Assembly (NCBI RefSeq): GCF_021440195.1
Contig: NZ_JAJTSZ010000005.1
Span: forward strand, 490,466 to 554,465
Length of the DNA stretch: 64,000 nucleotides
From: Dyadobacter sp. CY356
GTDB lineage: Bacteria > Bacteroidota > Bacteroidia > Cytophagales > Spirosomataceae
Direction of reading: 5' to 3'
Under the pieces are notes generated by a model that made no database searches, was not told where the DNA came from, and was given only the letters and a program-made list of their open reading frames with translations. Shown piece after piece: positions 26,439 to 35,300 of the stretch (its first letter is position 1; each line of letters begins with the position of its first letter). The position numbers and the translations under genes were made by a program.

Positions 26439-26761
26439 TATGGCCTTTCAAGCCGACGAATAAAAAAGAATTTTATTAACCTAGCTAACTTACTTATTCA
26501 AGAAGAAAACCAGATGAAAATCTGGAAAACTAAAAACCAAAGACGATTAATTGAAAGGCCGGAGCTGTGTTAGTTCCGGCCTTTTTATATCAATTTTTAC
26601 AGTAAGTGAAGCCAGGTTGTTTAACAAGTGTTAACGAAGTAGTTTAACTCAGTTTTTTTCATGAACTTTCAGCCAGATTGCATGGTTTATTTTCATTATG
26701 CACATCACCCTAAACGCTTAATACATTGCATTCTTTAATTGAGACTGAAAAACCACCTTTC
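26439..26761. other. Intergenic region between acyl-CoA dehydrogenase and bshC
   Basis: This 323-bp region holds a terminator at 26554-26588 and, further on, AT-rich sequence where the bshC promoter must lie. No gene is seen, and the TTG-initiated extension of bshC from 26726 is judged non-coding. Confidence 0.6.
26554..26588 (+). terminator. Terminator of the acyl-CoA dehydrogenase gene
   Basis: The arms AAAGGCCGGA (26554-26563) and TCCGGCCTTT (26575-26584) are perfect complements, followed by TTAT. Confidence 0.85.
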
Positions 26762-28318
26762 ATGACTGTTCATTCCGTTGATTTGCGTACTACGGGTCAG
26801 TTCCCTGCGCTGCTTCTCGATTATCTGGATCAAAAACCTTCACTTACAGACTTTTACGGTACTTTTCCTTCTGTTGAAAATGCCGCTGATATCATAAAAC
26901 AAAGGTCAGATTTCAGTTTTGAAAAACGGCAGACGCTTGTTAAGGTTTTGGAAGAACAATATGCAGGACAACCGTATTTGCCTGATTTCTCAATTCTTTT
27001 AGACGAAAAAACATTTACAGTAACGACCGGTCATCAGCTTAATATTTTTACCGGACCGCTATATATTATTTATAAAATTGTAACCATCATTAACCTTGCC
27101 AAAGAATTGAAGGAAACCTATCCTGAATATAACTTTGTGCCGGTTTACTGGATGGCCAGTGAGGATCATGATTTCGCTGAAATTGCGTCTTTTCATTTGT
27201 ATGGACAAACGCATAAGTGGGAAGGTGAACATAAAGGTGCTGTGGGAAGACTAAATCCCAAGGAACTGAAAAGTATTCTTAAATTACTGCCGGACAGACC
27301 ATTACTTTTTGCAAAAGCCTATCTGGAAAATGAAACATTATCCGATGCCGTTCGATGTTATATGCACGAATTGTTCGGAAAGGAAGGATTGATTTGTATA
27401 GATGCAGATAACGCCGACCTGAAACGTCATTTTCTACCTGTTATTAAAGAAGAGCTTACCACTTTCACTTCCGCAGAAATTGTAAATAATACAACTGCAA
27501 AACTTTCTTCTCTCGGCTACCACACGCCATTAAATGCCCGCGAAATCAATTTATTTTATTTGGTTGATAACCTGAGAGAACGTATTGTCAAAGAAGATAA
27601 CCTTTACAGGGTTCTAAATACGGATCTGGTTTTTACAGAAGAAGAAATTATTGAACTTGCAGACGAACATCCGGAATATTTCAGTCCGAATGTTGTGCTT
27701 CGTCCTTTGTATGAAGAGATTATTTTGCCAAATCTTGCCTATATCGGCGGTCCCTCCGAAGTTCCATACTGGTTGCAGTTAAAGGGTGTTTTTGATCATT
27801 ACAAGGTAACTTTCCCGATGCTGATACCACGGAATTTTGCTATGTATATTACCGGGCAGCAACGTAAAAAAGTTGAAAAACTGGAAATCAGTTATGAAGA
27901 TCTGTTTTTGGATGAAGTGACGCTAAGGAGAAAATTTGTCGAAACACATTCCACAAATGTCCTGGATCTGAATGACGAGAAAGCAGCCTTCTACGCACTT
28001 TTTGAAACAATACTTGATAAGGCAACGGCTATTGATAAATCTATGACAGGTGCTGTAAAAGCAGAAGAAACCCGGATTCGCCACTCTTTTGAACATCTGG
28101 AAAAGCGCCTCAAAAAAGCAGAAGAAAGAAATCACGAAAGTGAAATTGACCAGCTTCTGACTTTAAAATACAAGTTATTTCCTGGCAAATCTTCTCAGGA
28201 ACGGTATGATAATTTCCTGAATTTTTACCTGAACGACCCGACGTTTATCTCAAAACTTCTCGCAGCTTTCAAACCGCTCGATTTCCGGTATAACGTATTG
28301 GTAGAAGAAAAATCCTGA
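26762..28318 (+). CDS. bshC: Bacillithiol synthesis cysteine-adding enzyme BshC
   Basis: BshC ligates cysteine to glucosaminyl-malate in the last step of bacillithiol synthesis, the low-molecular-weight thiol of Firmicutes and many Bacteroidota. The 518-residue protein has the family features: TTGHQLNIFTGPLYIIYKI (nucleotide-like site), VPVYWMASEDHDFAEI, PNLAYIGGPSEVPYWLQLKGVF, and a C-terminal coiled coil (about residues 395-470, KAEETRIRHSFEHLEKRLKKAEERN). The ATG at 26762 gives the normal N-terminus; a TTG 36 bp upstream is possible but less likely. No bshA or bshB is in the window. It converges on the adhesin-like gene with a 1-bp gap. Confidence 0.95.
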   Translation: MTVHSVDLRTTGQFPALLLDYLDQKPSLTDFYGTFPSVENAADIIKQRSDFSFEKRQTLVKVLEEQYAGQPYLPDFSILLDEKTFTVTTGHQLNIFTGPLYIIYKIVTIINLAKELKETYPEYNFVPVYWMASEDHDFAEIASFHLYGQTHKWEGEHKGAVGRLNPKELKSILKLLPDRPLLFAKAYLENETLSDAVRCYMHELFGKEGLICIDADNADLKRHFLPVIKEELTTFTSAEIVNNTTAKLSSLGYHTPLNAREINLFYLVDNLRERIVKEDNLYRVLNTDLVFTEEEIIELADEHPEYFSPNVVLRPLYEEIILPNLAYIGGPSEVPYWLQLKGVFDHYKVTFPMLIPRNFAMYITGQQRKKVEKLEISYEDLFLDEVTLRRKFVETHSTNVLDLNDEKAAFYALFETILDKATAIDKSMTGAVKAEETRIRHSFEHLEKRLKKAEERNHESEIDQLLTLKYKLFPGKSSQERYDNFLNFYLNDPTFISKLLAAFKPLDFRYNVLVEEKS

Positions 28319-28319
28319 T

Positions 28320-29372
28320 TTAATTTTTCAGTTTCACATCACCGTAATTGGAGAAAACAGTAATTTTTGCACCCGAGCCGGTTCCCATTTTACCCTGATA
28401 CTGCTTGGATTGATTGAATGTAGTTTTTTCTTGTTTGGCCGGGTGTTTGGAAAAATTTACATTGGGCGGACAGCTGAAATTTCCATTTGTTACAATAATA
28501 TTAAAACTGTTGGATTCTGCCGGGAGCGTCACCGTTGAAAACTGCGCCTGGATATTCAAATGTTCATCCGAAGAAGGCAGTTCTTCCATCCGGAAATTGT
28601 CCGAATAATTTAAATTGATTTTTCCCTTTCCGCGGAGCTTGCCGATGACTGCTTCTGAATAATTAATATTGGTTGTCAGGTCATTGACATCACCAATGGA
28701 AAGTTCTCCGTTTTTAATGTTTAATATCAGCGTTTTAACCTGATCAAGTTTCAGATTGGAAAATTTGAATTCCATATTTCCACCCTCCATCTTTCCGATT
28801 TTTACCTGCCCAAATTGTGAGTTAATTACATTCTGAACATTATCCAGCGTGTTCGCATAGAAATTCCCATGTCTGGAATCAATCGTAAGCGGTGCCTCAA
28901 ATATCGGGATATTGGTATCACCAAACTGGTTTTTTACCACCAGCTCATTTTCCTTCGGCATATAAATCGTGTAATCGATCTGGATAAAATTCTTTTCGCC
29001 CGACTTATTTCTCAGCGCACTCCATCCACTGCTGGCAAAACTATTTTTGTCAATCATGGTTTTAAGTCCGATCAGATTCTTTGAACGGATTTCGCCAATC
29101 TTTACTGAATTCATATATTCTGCTGCTTTGGATTCACTCTGCGCAGAAGCGGTGACAATGATCTCAATTTTGATCTCACTTTTCTTCCAGAGATTTACCT
29201 TTACCTCTCCATATTGATTGTCGATCGTAAGCTGATCACGCTCGTTTACTTCAAATACCTTTACAATATTTTTCCGCTTTTCAACTAGCATGGATTGCTC
29301 CGGACCAAATGCATTAGCGTATGCAGGAAACAATAAAGCAAGATTAAACAGTAGGGGAATTATTTTTTTCAT
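28320..29372 (-). CDS. Exported adhesin-like (DUF4097-type) beta-helix protein
   Basis: The 350-residue protein has a signal peptide (residues 1-21, ending ANA). After it come repeated short beta strands of the form xxIxxxxGxVxI: QLTIDNQYGEVKVNL, ELVVKNQFGDTNI, VINSQFGQVKIG, LNIKNGELSIGD and AKITVFSNYGDVKLKN. This is the pattern of DUF4097/putative auto-transporter adhesin head domains. No enzymatic motif is visible. Its start overlaps the anti-sigma-like gene by 29 bp, making it the third gene of an ECF sigma operon. It is probably the output or the sensed envelope component of that system (inference). Confidence 0.8.
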   Translation of the reverse strand: MKKIIPLLFNLALLFPAYANAFGPEQSMLVEKRKNIVKVFEVNERDQLTIDNQYGEVKVNLWKKSEIKIEIIVTASAQSESKAAEYMNSVKIGEIRSKNLIGLKTMIDKNSFASSGWSALRNKSGEKNFIQIDYTIYMPKENELVVKNQFGDTNIPIFEAPLTIDSRHGNFYANTLDNVQNVINSQFGQVKIGKMEGGNMEFKFSNLKLDQVKTLILNIKNGELSIGDVNDLTTNINYSEAVIGKLRGKGKINLNYSDNFRMEELPSSDEHLNIQAQFSTVTLPAESNSFNIIVTNGNFSCPPNVNFSKHPAKQEKTTFNQSKQYQGKMGTGSGAKITVFSNYGDVKLKN

Positions 29373-29934
29373 GGCTTTGGGTTGCCTTTTTGATACGTTG
29401 TAAAATAGTCAGTTGCTGATTTAGCAAATCCACCTGGTATTGCAGATTTTCTATCATAGCACGAATCAATGCTTCCTGGTTTGGCGCATTGCCCAGGTCA
29501 GATTTAAGATTCTGATAGCTGTTTTCAAGACTTTTGAGATCAGCCGAAAAATCTTTGTATAATTCAGGATTACTGCTTGCCAGCTTAAAGATTTCGTTGC
29601 GCTTTTCATCAATCAAAACATTGTACTGATTGAATTCACGGGCATAAGCCGGCACTTTCAGCGCAACAGCCGGATCGCGTGTTACACCATATTCCTTGTT
29701 GAGGTAGAAGAGATAACCGACGCCAAGAGCCAGAATCACTCCGGCAGCAATGCGCCAGTCGAAATAAGGATTATGAAGTCGTTTTACTTTTTTCTGCGGT
29801 TCTGCGGGTACCGACGGAATACTATTTTCGATCCGGTCCCACAAAGAATCCTGAGGTAAGAAAACGTCGAATCCATCCCTATTATCCCGCACAAACCTTT
29901 CCAGACGATCTTTTTTATCAGAAGACTTTTTCAT
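29344..29934 (-). CDS. Single-pass membrane anti-sigma-like protein
   Basis: This 196-residue protein has an acidic/basic cytoplasmic N-terminus (RLERFVRDNRDGFDVFLPQDSLWDRIE), one membrane segment at about residues 62-79 (IAAGVILALGVGYLFYL), and a periplasmic helical tail (about 100-190) with heptad-like Leu spacing that suggests a coiled coil. No zinc-binding HxxxCxxC motif is present. Position directly behind an ECF sigma gene and this topology fit the anti-sigma role, with the N-terminus holding the sigma factor. The FDxFxPQDSLWDRIE motif recurs in Bacteroidota proteins of this position. Confidence 0.75.
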   Translation of the reverse strand: MKKSSDKKDRLERFVRDNRDGFDVFLPQDSLWDRIENSIPSVPAEPQKKVKRLHNPYFDWRIAAGVILALGVGYLFYLNKEYGVTRDPAVALKVPAYAREFNQYNVLIDEKRNEIFKLASSNPELYKDFSADLKSLENSYQNLKSDLGNAPNQEALIRAMIENLQYQVDLLNQQLTILQRIKKATQSHEKNNSPTV

Positions 29935-30046
29935 TGATTGTTAACATATAAAGTGTAAAGTTTCGATTCAAATGATACTGTTTTTTAGTTTTTCAAATTA
30001 TTTGTTAGTACTCCTCTTTTGTTATAATCGTGGCATTCAATTGCCG

Positions 30047-30613
30047 TCAGCCTTTTCCAAGTATTTCCGTTAATTTTCTTTTTCCCCGCATATACTGCGT
30101 TCTCGATGTCGTTTCGCTGATCCCTAAAACTTCCCCGATTTCCTCGTGGTCATAGCCTTCAAACAAATAAAGACTTACAACAACCCGGTAACCATCAGGC
30201 AATCTTAAAACCGCATTTCTGATCCGTTCTACCTCCAGAGTGGTATCATTTTCATGCCAGCCAAAGCTGTCGTCCATTTCCTGTCCGTCTTCCAGCATTT
30301 CCTGGAATTCTTCAATTTCCACCCATTTTACCTTTCTGCTCCGAAGGTGATTAATGGACTTATTGACAACAATCTGTTTGAACCATGCACCAAAAGTCGA
30401 TTGCTGACGAAATTGGTGGAGGTTTGTAAATGCGTCTACGAACGCCTCCTGCAAGACGTCTTCTGCTTCACCGTTATGATTTATGATCCGCATGCATATG
30501 TTGAACATAGCCTTTGAGTAACATTTGTATAGCTCATACTGCGCTTTGCGCTCTCCGAGTTTACAACGTTCTACCAGGTCCACATGCTGGTCGGTGTACA
30601 ATTTCGTTTTCAA
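30047..30613 (-). CDS. ECF-type RNA polymerase sigma factor
   Basis: The 188-residue factor has region 2 (YELYKCYSKAMFNICMRI, EDVLQEAFVDAFTNLHQF, STFGAWFKQIVVNKSINHLR) and region 4 (LRLPDGYRVVVSLYLFEGYDHEEIGEVLGISETTSRTQYMRGKRKL, helix-turn-helix). It belongs to the general SigW/RpoE-like ECF group. Start is a TTG at 30613: the frame upstream hits a stop and no ATG exists nearby. The next gene starts 112 bp after the sigma stop. It may respond to envelope stress through the anti-sigma-like neighbour. This is one of two sigma factor genes in the window. Confidence 0.9.
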   Translation of the reverse strand: MKTKLYTDQHVDLVERCKLGERKAQYELYKCYSKAMFNICMRIINHNGEAEDVLQEAFVDAFTNLHQFRQQSTFGAWFKQIVVNKSINHLRSRKVKWVEIEEFQEMLEDGQEMDDSFGWHENDTTLEVERIRNAVLRLPDGYRVVVSLYLFEGYDHEEIGEVLGISETTSRTQYMRGKRKLTEILGKG

Positions 30614-30695
30614 GCAGAAGGTTTAGATTTGAACGTTCTGGATTAAAGAGGTTATTACCTGTGAAGATGTTGCATCAAGGTACAAAATATTTTGG

Positions 30696-30793
30696 TGGCT
30701 GTCGGCAATCGACCGTCAGCAGTCGGCATACAACCAATAAAAATCTCCTTTTTGACAATAGCTTGATAGCCGATTGCCAAAAGCCGACAGCCA
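30696..30793. repeat. Long-range inverted repeat in the sigma/ispH divergent region
   Basis: TGGCTGTCGGC (30696-30706) pairs with GCCGACAGCCA (30783-30793), 76 bases apart. Interior parts also look related (GTCGGCAATCG versus CGATTGCCAAAAGCC). The sequence is not genic. It could be a miniature palindromic repeat or regulatory structure. Confidence 0.55.
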
Positions 30794-30898
30794 TTTGAAC
30801 AAACCCAATTCCTCATTTGTTATTAAAACAATCACATCTGTTTTGACAATTCCTCAAAAATGGCCTATTTTGTTACTTACAATCCATCGAATCTGTAA

Positions 30899-32122
30899 AT
30901 GAAAACGTTTAACATACCCGATTTTTACCGGAGCCGTATTATCACACCGATTAAGGAATTCCGTCGTAAAAACGATAAACTGAAACGTGATTTTACGCCA
31001 ACGGTACTGGATTTCGGCCCGGTACAATTTCTGATCGCGCGCCATTTCGGATTTTGTTATGGGGTTGAAAATGCCATTGATATTGCATACAGAGCCATTT
31101 CTGAAAATCCCGACAAAAGGATTTTTCTTTTGAGTGAAATGATACACAATCCGGATGTCAACAGGGATCTGACGGATCGGGGTGTAAAATTCATCATGGA
31201 TACCAAAGGCAATCAGCTGATTCCATGGGAACAATTAACGCCCGATGATATCGTAGTGGTGCCTGCCTTTGGGACGACAATTGAAAACCAGAAAAAACTA
31301 ACTGAACTTGGTATCAATTCCTATATCTACGATACGACTTGTCCATTCGTAGAGAAAGTATGGAACCGCGCTGAACAGATCGGGCAAAAGGATTATTCCA
31401 TTATTGTTCATGGAAAACCGTTTCATGAAGAAACACGTGCGACTTTTTCACATAGTAAGGAAAATGCGCCAACGATTGTGGTGGAAGATATGAAACAGAC
31501 CATTCGTCTGGCTTCGTATATAACAGGCGAACTTCCTGCCCAACAGTTTTTTGAAGATTTCAAAGGGCAATATTCAGAAGGTTTTAATCCGGAAAAAGAT
31601 TTGCAGCGCATTGGCGTGGTTAACCAAACTACCATGCTTGCCTCTGACACACAGGGCATTGCAGATTATTTAAAAAATGTAATGACCAAACATTACAGTC
31701 TGCGTCCGGAAGAAGTTGAAACACGATTTGCCAATACCCGTGATACACTTTGTTATGCGACAAATGATAATCAGGATGCAACGTATGCTCTATTGACGCA
31801 TCCGGCAGATCTGGTCATCGTGGCCGGCGGTTACAACAGTTCCAATACGTCCCATCTGGTTGAGCTTTGTGAAGCAAAACTGCCAACTTATTTTATCGAG
31901 TCGGTTAATAAGATACTGGATAATAACCTGATCCGGCATTTTAATCTGCATACAAAGGAGGAAACAGTCTCAGAAAATTATTTACCGTTAAAATCTCCTG
32001 TTCGTATCATGCTGACCTGCGGAGCATCCTGCCCGGATGCAGTAGTGGAAGGGATTTTGATGCGTTTATTGTCATTTTTTGAAGAAACAAAGCCTGTTGA
32101 AGAAGTGATGCAGGCTTTTTGA
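30899..32122 (+). CDS. ispH: 4-hydroxy-3-methylbut-2-enyl diphosphate reductase (long form)
   Basis: This enzyme catalyses the last step of the MEP isoprenoid pathway, reducing HMBPP to IPP and DMAPP with a 4Fe-4S cluster. The 407-residue protein has the three cluster cysteines in GFCYGVENAI (Cys53), DTTCPFVEKVW and TCGASCPDAVVE. Active-site segments IHNPDVNRDL, VVPAFGTT and VVAGGYNSSNTSHL are intact. The length is near 400 rather than 310 residues, the form shared by cyanobacteria, plants and many Bacteroidota. It feeds the polyprenyl synthase at 8759. It is transcribed alone and ends 76 bp before a very strong terminator. Confidence 0.96.
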   Translation: MKTFNIPDFYRSRIITPIKEFRRKNDKLKRDFTPTVLDFGPVQFLIARHFGFCYGVENAIDIAYRAISENPDKRIFLLSEMIHNPDVNRDLTDRGVKFIMDTKGNQLIPWEQLTPDDIVVVPAFGTTIENQKKLTELGINSYIYDTTCPFVEKVWNRAEQIGQKDYSIIVHGKPFHEETRATFSHSKENAPTIVVEDMKQTIRLASYITGELPAQQFFEDFKGQYSEGFNPEKDLQRIGVVNQTTMLASDTQGIADYLKNVMTKHYSLRPEEVETRFANTRDTLCYATNDNQDATYALLTHPADLVIVAGGYNSSNTSHLVELCEAKLPTYFIESVNKILDNNLIRHFNLHTKEETVSENYLPLKSPVRIMLTCGASCPDAVVEGILMRLLSFFEETKPVEEVMQAF

Positions 32123-32198
32123 TTGGTACTATTTCTCTGACCGTTAACACAAATCAGGCCAGATAAAATTAAGATTTGATACAATAACAGTTAATTTA

Positions 32199-32240
32199 GA
32201 CGGGTGAATTTTTGTCATAAAAATTCACCCGTCTTTTATA
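32199..32240 (+). terminator. Terminator of ispH
   Basis: The arms GACGGGTGAATTTTT (32199-32213) and AAAAATTCACCCGTC (32219-32233) are perfect 15-bp complements around GTCAT, followed by TTTTATA. Confidence 0.92.
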
Positions 32241-32311
32241 TCCTGATTTAGGACAAAAAACGTTATTGCCGCAAACAAATCTATCAGTCTGAAAAATTCG
32301 TTATTGTTGTC

Positions 32312-35300
32312 ATGAGAAAAAACGCGTCTTCTCTCTTCATTTTTATTCTTTTCTTTGCATATCTTTTTAATGGCTGTTCTTCCCTGAACGAAGTAAAAAT
32401 TGCCGGAACAAATTTCAAAGACGAAATCGGTCAGTCTCAAAATCTTGTTTTTACTTTTAATAAAGATCTTGTTCCCGAAAGCCTGCTTAACGACTGGGAT
32501 TCAACGCAGTATATCCAGTTTGAGCCAGCCGTTCGCGGTAAATTTAAATGGTCGGCACCAAATGAACTGATATTTTCACCAGTCGCCGGATTTGGCTCCG
32601 CAACAAATTACAAAGCGAAACTTACCAACAAATTATTGACGCAATCCAAAACGGATAAAAGATATGACGTTTCAGCTGAAACGGTTGAATTTCATACACC
32701 TTATCTGCAATTGATTGAAACAGAAAGCTGGTGGACACTTTCAAAAGAAACCGGCCGTCAGGAAGCGCGTGTCAAACTGATTTTTAACTATCCGGTCACG
32801 ACGCAAAATGTTGCTGAAAGGTTAAAATTATCGCTCGCCGAAAAATCTGTTTCATACAAAATCCTGCCTTCGGCGGAAGGAAAAATAATAACGCTGGCTT
32901 TGGCCAATAGCGGTGCAGCAGATAATAATCCGGTGCCGTTACAGATCACATTGGACAAAGGACTAAAAGCGCAAAATACCACTTACGCCACCAAAGAAAT
33001 TCTGGAAAGAACAACCAGTCTGCCATCGCCGCTTCATTTGGAAATCGCTGATATCAAGACAGGTTTTGAAAATAATGCTGCTTTTGTTCGTGTCGTTACA
33101 ACGCAGGAAATAGTTAAAGAAAGCATTGAAACCGGTTTTTCCATCAATCCAACGGCTACATTAACAAGCGAACTGACGGAAAATGGCTTCATACTGCGAG
33201 GCGATTTTAACGAAACTGATACTTATGCTCTTTTGATCAACAAAACCTTGAAAGGCGTACTTGGGAAAACTTTGGAAGATGAGACTTCGCGTGATCTGTT
33301 CTTTGGAAAAATGCCTGCGGGAATTTCATTTGCCAATAAAAAAGCCCTTTACATGACGCCAAAAGGCTCCCGAAATATGGGTGTTCAGATTGTAAATGTG
33401 CCGAAGGTTCAGGTTAAAATTGCCAAACTATATGCCAATAACATTTTGAGTTACGTACGCGCTAACCGTTGGGAGGAATACGGATATGTGGGTGAAGACT
33501 GGAAATCTACCGGCGCATTTAATTATGGTAGTGACGAAGAAAATAATTTCACAGATATTGTTGTAAATAAGGTTGTTGACACAGAAAATCTTCCAAAAGC
33601 CAAGGGAATTTCAGCCTTAAATATTGCACTGCCGGATGATAACGGCCGCCGTGGGATTTATCTCGTTTCGGTCAATTCAAAAGATGAGGCTTACCTGGGC
33701 GCGACAAAATTGGTTTCCATTTCAGATATCGGTTTGATTGCAAAACAGGGGATAGATGAGCTATGGGTTTTTTCCAATTCGATCAAAACAAACGAGCCGC
33801 TGCCAAATCTGGAAATCACCTTAATCAGCACGAATAATCAATCCATGTTAACTGCCACCACGGACGGTGATGGTGTTGCGCATATTGAAAAACTAAACGA
33901 AAAAGCGCCTGGTTTCAAGTTAGCGATGATTACGGCAGGTAATAAAGAAGATTTCAATTATCTGCTTTTGGATGATACCCGCGTGGAAACTTCCCGCTTT
34001 GAAGTGGAAGGTCAGCGTGATAATACTTCCGGTTTGCAGGCATTTATTTATGGTCAGCGCGATATGTACCGTCCGGGTGAAACATTACATTTTAACACCG
34101 TTATCAGGAATCAAAACTGGCAGGTTGAAGCCGAAGTTCCCCTCAAATTAAGACTGGTAACGCCAAACGGAAGAGAGTACCGGACCTGGCGAAAAACTAC
34201 GAACAAACAAGGTGCCGTTGAAACAGAAGTGGCCATGGAAACGGCCGCGCTTACCGGGACTTATGTGTTGGAAGTCTACAATGCCAACGATGTCTTGCTC
34301 GCATCACAATCTGTCAATGTTGAGGAATTTATGCCGGACCGTATTAAAGTAGATTTGAGCGGCGCGCAAAAAGAATATGTTTCAGGAAGTACAATTTCTC
34401 TGACTGCAACAGCGCTGAATTTATTTGGTCCGCCCGCCAGTAACCGGACTTACGAAATGGAATCGCAGCTGAAAAGAAAAAGCTTTTTAGCTCCCGGTTT
34501 TCCAGAATTTACATTTGATATTCCCGCCGAAACCACTTTTGAAAAAGAACGCAGGCAAGGTATAACGAATGAGCAAGGACAGGCAACGGAGAAATTCCCT
34601 TTGGCTCCGGGAATAAAGGATATCGGGGTTTTGGAAGGGAAAATATATGTTACCGTTTTTGATGAAAATGGCCGTCCCGTTAATCGTTTACAGCATTTTA
34701 ATGTTTTCACGCAAAACGTTTTTTACGGAATTCATTTGCCGGATTCTTATGTCGGCGTAAATGCACCTGTGCCTTTTGAAATTGTGGGTGTGAATAGCAA
34801 AGGAGTTTTACAAAATGGTGCCAAGGCCAAAGTAGAAATCGTCCGTCTTGAATACCAAACGGTAGTTGAAAAGAAAAATGAACAGCTGACCTATACTTCC
34901 AGAAAAAGTGAAAAAGTTGTCTATTCCAATATTCTCAATCTTGTAAACGGGAAAAATACTTTTCGTTATGTTCCCACGGTTTCCGGGGAATATGAAGTAA
35001 GAATCCGCCGACCGGAAGCAGAGCATTACAGCGTGGCTCATTTCTATGCTTATGGCTCGGGTTATACACAATATTCGTCTTTTGAAGTAAGTAATGAAGG
35101 ACGGGTTTTGATGGAAACCGATAAGGAAAAATACAATGTGGGCGAAACGGCGACAATTCTTTTCAAAACACCTTTTGATGGCAGATTACTGGTAACTGTT
35201 GAAAGAAACAGTGTTCTGGAACATCACATTTTAACCACGGAAAAGAAAGCTGCTGAATTAAAACTTAACCTGAAAGAGGAACATTTACCCAATGTTTTTG

